Assembly (NCBI GenBank): GCA_963711255.1
Contig: CAVQDO010000034.1
Span: forward strand, 1 to 64,000
Source of the DNA: GCA-2746365 sp963711255
GTDB lineage: Bacteria; Pseudomonadota; Gammaproteobacteria; SZUA-229
Reading direction: 5' to 3'
Length of the DNA stretch: 64,000 bases
Shown here: positions 60,181-64,000 of the stretch, piece after piece
Numbering within the stretch: the first letter of the stretch is position 1
How the letters are laid out: every line of letters begins with the position of its first letter
Program-made: the position numbers and the translations under genes
The notes under the pieces: generated by a model
What the model was told of the DNA's origin: nothing
Seen by the model: only the letters and a program-made list of their open reading frames with translations
Databases searched by the model: none

Positions 60181-62247
60181 ATGGCTAAATATACTCTAAC
60201 GAATTCATTTTTGGTAAAAGCACAGGTAGAACCTTTATTCAAGGCTACCCTACCTGGCGGTCTGGGCAATATCTTTTCAGCCTGCCTGATCTTAATGTTT
60301 CTTTATGGCAGTTCACAGCAATATCATGCTGTCATACTCTCAGCAGTCATTTCTTTATTGTCTTTATTACGAATCCTTGTATCAAGTCACTATCTTAATA
60401 AATGCACATACAGCATAAATAGTTATATATATGCGCATGTGCTGTTTACCTTTTTAATCGGCCTTTGCTGGGCCGGTTACGCCTATATGCAGTTGCATTC
60501 CGAAAGCGAGTCCTTAAGAAGCCTGGTAATCCTGGTTAATTTCGGTTTGATCGCTGCAAGTATTGCAACGCTCTCAACCTGGATGCCGGCCTATCTTGCC
60601 TACATGATTCCGCAGTCACTGGCGATCTTTTATGTATTTTTGAATATTGATACCGGCTACAACATGCAGATGGGTGTTGCTTTGCTCATTTTTGTCGGCA
60701 TCATGATAACAACCAGTATTCGCTTTAATAAGCGATTCAAGACAGAAATACAGCTTACTTATAATAACAAACAGTTAATTAATGATTTAAACAGTGAAAT
60801 TGGTATACGCGAAGAGGTACAACTTGAGCTTGAGCACGGCAAAATGGAGCTGGAAAACAAGGTAGAAGAAAGAACCAAGGAACTGGTTGATATTAATTTA
60901 AGCCTTGAAAGTGTTATCGATAAAAAGGAAAAAGCCGAGCAGAGCCTGCAGTACCTCGCCTATCATGATGAGCTAACAGGGCTTCCCAATAAAAGCCTGC
61001 TGGTCGACCGTATCAATCAGTCGATAAAAACATCTTCACGAGATGACCAGAAGATGGCGATACTGTTTCTCGATCTTGACCGATTTAAAACAATCAATGA
61101 CAGCCTCGGGCATACTATTGGTGATGATTTATTAAAAGAAGTTTCGGCGAGGCTGCATAAGACCTTGCGTAATCACGATACTATTTCAAGAAATGGTGGT
61201 GATGAGTTTGTTGTTGTCCTGGAAAGACTGAAAAATACAGACGAAGCCATTCACGTAGCCAAGAAAGTTATAAATTGCCTGACAGATACCTTCCACATAC
61301 ACTCACACCGAATTCACATTGGCGCCAGTATCGGCATCAGTATTTATCCATCAGATGGCGATACTCCCCTGATATTGTTACGTAATGCGGATACTGCGAT
61401 GTATCGTGCCAAACAGGCTGGCGGAAACCAGTTGCAGTTCTACGACAAGAGTATGTCGAATCAGCTGCACGATCGGCTGGTGCTGGAAAATGAATTACAT
61501 ACCGCGCTTGCGAATAATGAATTTTATATGGTTTATCAGCCGCAGGTAAATTGCAAAACTGGACTAACTACCGGTTTTGAATCCTTAATGCGCTGGAATA
61601 ATAAAAATTATGGCGAGATTGGTCCGGACCGGTTTATACCACTGCTGGAAGAAACAGGACTGATTTATGACGTAGGACAGTGGATTGTTAACGAAGTTAT
61701 TAATTTCATAGCAGCACAAGAGATTCATGATATCGGTTTTTCGATAAACCTGTCTGCATTGCAATGCAATAATTTTGACTTTATTGATTTTGTTAAAGGT
61801 GAAATTCGCAGGGCTGGTATTAATGCCTCGCAACTGGAATTTGAAATTACTGAATCGTTGTTAATTAAAGATTTCGAAAAAACAAAACTATTCCTTGATG
61901 AGTTGCATTCAATTGGCTGTTCGATTGCACTCGATGATTTTGGTACCGGTTATACCTCAATGAGCTACCTGGCACGTTTACCTATCGATGTAATTAAAAT
62001 CGATAAGTCCCTGGTACGTAATATCCATAATAACGAGAGCCTTCGCAGTATTGTTAAAGCCATTATTACCATGAGCAGCAGCCTGGGTAAAACCAATGTA
62101 TTTGAAGGCATCGAAACCAATGCGGAACTCGCCGAAATCAAGAAACTGAATGGTACGATTATACAGGGCTACCTGTTTAGCAAACCGTTAAAAACTGTTG
62201 ACATTGATGGCTGGCTTCACGCTGTTTGTGATATTAAGCAGGCCTAA
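60181..62247 (+). CDS. membrane GGDEF-EAL protein (c-di-GMP turnover)
   Basis: A 688-residue protein. Five to six TM helices span about 25-185 (MASE-like sensor), then a coiled-coil (about 190-255: EEVQLELEHGKMELENKVEE). The GGDEF domain follows (about 265-420) with NGGDEF at 338-343, an active diguanylate cyclase motif. In the EAL domain (about 430-680) the signature reads ESL (467-469, GFESLMRWNN) instead of EAL. The catalytic set looks present otherwise: FEITESLL, ALDDFGTGYTS, DVIKIDKSL and FEGIETN. It could therefore both make and degrade c-di-GMP. Its stop overlaps the stop of the convergent methyltransferase gene. Confidence 0.94.
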   Translation: MAKYTLTNSFLVKAQVEPLFKATLPGGLGNIFSACLILMFLYGSSQQYHAVILSAVISLLSLLRILVSSHYLNKCTYSINSYIYAHVLFTFLIGLCWAGYAYMQLHSESESLRSLVILVNFGLIAASIATLSTWMPAYLAYMIPQSLAIFYVFLNIDTGYNMQMGVALLIFVGIMITTSIRFNKRFKTEIQLTYNNKQLINDLNSEIGIREEVQLELEHGKMELENKVEERTKELVDINLSLESVIDKKEKAEQSLQYLAYHDELTGLPNKSLLVDRINQSIKTSSRDDQKMAILFLDLDRFKTINDSLGHTIGDDLLKEVSARLHKTLRNHDTISRNGGDEFVVVLERLKNTDEAIHVAKKVINCLTDTFHIHSHRIHIGASIGISIYPSDGDTPLILLRNADTAMYRAKQAGGNQLQFYDKSMSNQLHDRLVLENELHTALANNEFYMVYQPQVNCKTGLTTGFESLMRWNNKNYGEIGPDRFIPLLEETGLIYDVGQWIVNEVINFIAAQEIHDIGFSINLSALQCNNFDFIDFVKGEIRRAGINASQLEFEITESLLIKDFEKTKLFLDELHSIGCSIALDDFGTGYTSMSYLARLPIDVIKIDKSLVRNIHNNESLRSIVKAIITMSSSLGKTNVFEGIETNAELAEIKKLNGTIIQGYLFSKPLKTVDIDGWLHAVCDIKQA

Positions 62248-63302
62248 ACCTTCTCGTATAGGAACTGTCCGTTGCCATAGCTGTTGCCCTTGTTTGGGCT
62301 GAACATGGTTTTGCACAACACAAAATATTTGTTCCAGTGGTCAACCTCTTCAATCGACAAATATTCAGGATAAAGTTGATCTATCGCTAGCCAGAATCGT
62401 TTGTGCCACTCATCAAGCGTTTTCCAGTAGTTTCTGCCATTCATAAACCAGCTGTCTACATATTTCAAATGTGTATCATGCCTTTGCGGTTCTTTGAATG
62501 GCCAGATGTGAGCACCCGGATAATAAACGCCCATATGCGTGTCTTCCGAATTTAAAAAGGCGGGGATGGTGTCAAATGAGACGATACAGTGGTGCAGGCA
62601 TTTGCCGCCGGGTTTTAACAGTTGTGAAATGTTCTTTTGCAATGACGCTATGTTGGTTACATGCTCGAGTAAACCGATAGAAATGACCCGGTCAAAATAA
62701 TTGCTCTCGATATCCAGTTCACTAGCATCATCAAAATAGGTTTGTATCAAGCGAAAGCGTGAACTGTCAATATCACTGTTATTAATGATTTTATTACGAA
62801 TGTGGCTGGTTTGAACATCACTGGGGTTAATGCCAATAATGTTTACCTTTGGGAATGTCTCGAGTAAATATTTAGATAATCCGCCAAAGCCACAGCCTAA
62901 ATCAAGGATGTTTTGCCCGTCCCTGATATCAGCACGTTCTATCAATAACTTGTATTTATTTTGTTGCGCCTGTTCCAGTGATATATCCTGGATCTTATCA
63001 GTATCGTTATTTATGCCATAAAACCCCATGGTATACGCCATGTAGTCTTTATCAAGAAAAGCGAGGTAGGCCTGGTACTCTTCATTGTAATGGCTGAGAG
63101 AAGCATCCGCGATTGTTTTTTTAGCAATGTTTCCTTCGAAAGAATTAACTCCGTGTGATTCTGGCAGGTCATTATTGCCCTGCCAGCGTTTATATTCACG
63201 TTCGAAGTAACGCTCCATCTGTTGTTCAAATTTAGTTGTTTCGGCTGAGCCGTAACAGTAGATCCCATTGTCTTTGAGCTGGTTTATTATATTAGTAGGC
63301 AT
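62244..63302 (-). CDS. CFA-synthase-like SAM methyltransferase
   Basis: A 352-residue protein related to cyclopropane-fatty-acid synthases. The SAM site NILDLGCGFGGLSKYL (131-146) includes the Cys of GCGFGG common to the family. Further family parts are INPSDVQTSHIRNKI, ISIGLLEHVTNIASL, LLKPGGKCLHHCIVS and the end region FWLAIDQLYPEYL and VLCKTMF. The N-terminal segment is short and different from housekeeping Cfa. The gene starts 2 bases after the ketosynthase stop, so the product probably methylates or cyclopropanates an acyl product of that pathway (inference). The TAG stop overlaps the TAA of the convergent GGDEF/EAL gene. Confidence 0.82.
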   Translation of the reverse strand: MPTNIINQLKDNGIYCYGSAETTKFEQQMERYFEREYKRWQGNNDLPESHGVNSFEGNIAKKTIADASLSHYNEEYQAYLAFLDKDYMAYTMGFYGINNDTDKIQDISLEQAQQNKYKLLIERADIRDGQNILDLGCGFGGLSKYLLETFPKVNIIGINPSDVQTSHIRNKIINNSDIDSSRFRLIQTYFDDASELDIESNYFDRVISIGLLEHVTNIASLQKNISQLLKPGGKCLHHCIVSFDTIPAFLNSEDTHMGVYYPGAHIWPFKEPQRHDTHLKYVDSWFMNGRNYWKTLDEWHKRFWLAIDQLYPEYLSIEEVDHWNKYFVLCKTMFSPNKGNSYGNGQFLYEKV

Positions 63303-63304
63303 GC

Positions 63305-64000
63305 TTAATTATATTTCTTCAGGGCAATTACAGCGTTTAAACCGCCAAATGCGAATGAGTTACTCAGGGCAACATTGATGTCTTTTTTGCGGGCCGTATT
63401 AGGCACGTAATCCAGCGTACAGTCTTCAGCAGCTTCCGTGAAATTGACCGTTGGCGGAAGTATACCGTGGTAAATAGCCAGTACACTGGCGGCAACTTCC
63501 AGTGCACTTGAGGCGCCAAGGGCGTGTCCGTGAATTGATTTTGTTGAAGAAACCGCCAGTTTATCTGCATGCTGTTTAAACACCCTTCTGATGGCCTCGG
63601 TTTCAGTGCTGTCATTTGCCATAGTTGCGGTGCCGTGTGCATTGATATAGTCAACATCTTCGGGTTGTAAACCGGCTTGTATCAGTGCAGTGCTGATTGC
63701 TTTGCATATGCCGTCAATATCTGGTCGGGTTATATGACCCGCATCAGAAGACATGCCGCTGCCGGCAAGTTCAGCATATATACGTGCATTTCGGGCTTTG
63801 GCGTGGCTTTCTGATTCCAGTACCAGCATCGCAGCGCCCTCACCTAAAACAAGCCCGCTGCGGTCTTTACAGAAAGGGCGACAGGTGTCATTCGATGCGA
63901 CTCTGAGTGCTTCCCATGACTTTAACAGGCCATAGGTGAAGGGTGCGTCAGTAGCACCAACCAGTGCTACTTCAACCAGGCCTGCCTGAATCATCGCCAT
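63305..64000 (-). CDS. beta-ketoacyl-ACP synthase (5' end outside window)
   Basis: The C-terminal 231 residues of a FabF-like ketosynthase. AMIQAGLVEVALVGATDAPF lies after the (missing) catalytic Cys. The two catalytic His are in DYINAHGTATMANDSTETEA and TKSIHGHALGASSALEVAAS. The end SNSFAFGGLNAVIALKKYN is typical. Its tight coupling to a CFA-like methyltransferase suggests a specialised fatty-acid or polyketide-type cluster continuing beyond base 64000, rather than housekeeping fatty-acid synthesis. Confidence 0.92.
   Translation of the reverse strand: MAMIQAGLVEVALVGATDAPFTYGLLKSWEALRVASNDTCRPFCKDRSGLVLGEGAAMLVLESESHAKARNARIYAELAGSGMSSDAGHITRPDIDGICKAISTALIQAGLQPEDVDYINAHGTATMANDSTETEAIRRVFKQHADKLAVSSTKSIHGHALGASSALEVAASVLAIYHGILPPTVNFTEAAEDCTLDYVPNTARKKDINVALSNSFAFGGLNAVIALKKYN

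Noticed and set aside
1..64000. Prophage, transposase, rRNA or tRNA genes
   Set aside because: No integrase, capsid, terminase, transposase, rRNA-like or cloverleaf sequence was recognised on either strand by reading; small RNAs cannot be excluded without a covariance search.

Overview
The window is chromosomal DNA of a gammaproteobacterium. The evidence is the csiV-mfd pair, the queA-tgt-yajC-secD-secF block, RapA, a CoxB carrying a fused haem c domain, DUF2909 between coxC and surf1, SelO, TrhO and PpnP. Base composition is moderate and slightly AT-rich. I see no rRNA, tRNA, CRISPR array, prophage or complete insertion sequence. The genus cannot be named from the sequence alone.

Layout. 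1-1.8 kb: NfeD-type membrane protease (5' end outside the window) with its stomatin-like partner. 1.8-2.6 kb: a small island with an inverted-repeat element, a DUF3592 gene and an attC-like hairpin. 2.6-6.9 kb: envelope and unknown proteins, a DUF455 ferritin-like protein, a 48-residue Arg-rich protein and csiV. 7-10.5 kb: mfd, broken by a one-base shift. 10.7-12.2 kb: a VTT-rhodanese fusion and an internally deleted DUF899 gene. 12.7-20.9 kb: an aa3-type cytochrome c oxidase operon with its assembly factors, in which haem A synthase (ctaA) survives only as a remnant. 21-26.8 kb: Sec accessory and queuosine genes. 26.9-33.9 kb: small redox, metal and nucleoside proteins, SelO, a DsbA-like protein and a 1028-residue secreted protein. 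34-41.2 kb: DUF1631, an orphan MbcA/ParS-like protein, a GST, a hidden frameshifted SemiSWEET gene, TrhO and two transporters. 41.2-41.9 kb: a large inverted pair of repeats. 42-48.5 kb: RapA, a DsrE-like protein, a DEAD-box helicase, a PDZ protein and a CnoX/YbbN-like protein. 48.5-55 kb: the most interesting block, described below. 55-59.8 kb: a broken lipoprotein gene, a lipase, a repeat-rich exported protein and a hydrolase. 60-64 kb: a GGDEF/EAL protein and a ketosynthase plus CFA-like methyltransferase pair cut by the window edge.

Most interesting candidate. On the minus strand from 52.9 to 48.5 kb lie a divergent sigma-70-like factor with a cysteine cluster, a membrane zinc-finger (anti-sigma-like) protein, an exported caspase-family protease with an intact His/Cys dyad, a small outer-membrane barrel protein and a DUF4384 lipoprotein. 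An M48 metalloprotease with TPR-like repeats lies just upstream on the same strand. Gaps of 2 to about 50 bases inside the block suggest one operon. I infer an envelope-stress or proteolysis-controlled sigma system in which the caspase may act on the extracytoplasmic part of the anti-sigma protein.

Gene integrity. Four genes (mfd, the SemiSWEET gene, the barrel protein in the caspase operon and a lipoprotein gene) each become one continuous frame if a single base is skipped, always in the same direction. Two others (DUF899 and ctaA) appear to have lost their middle parts. These may be real decay, residual insertion errors in the assembly or, less likely, +1 recoding. Raw reads would decide.
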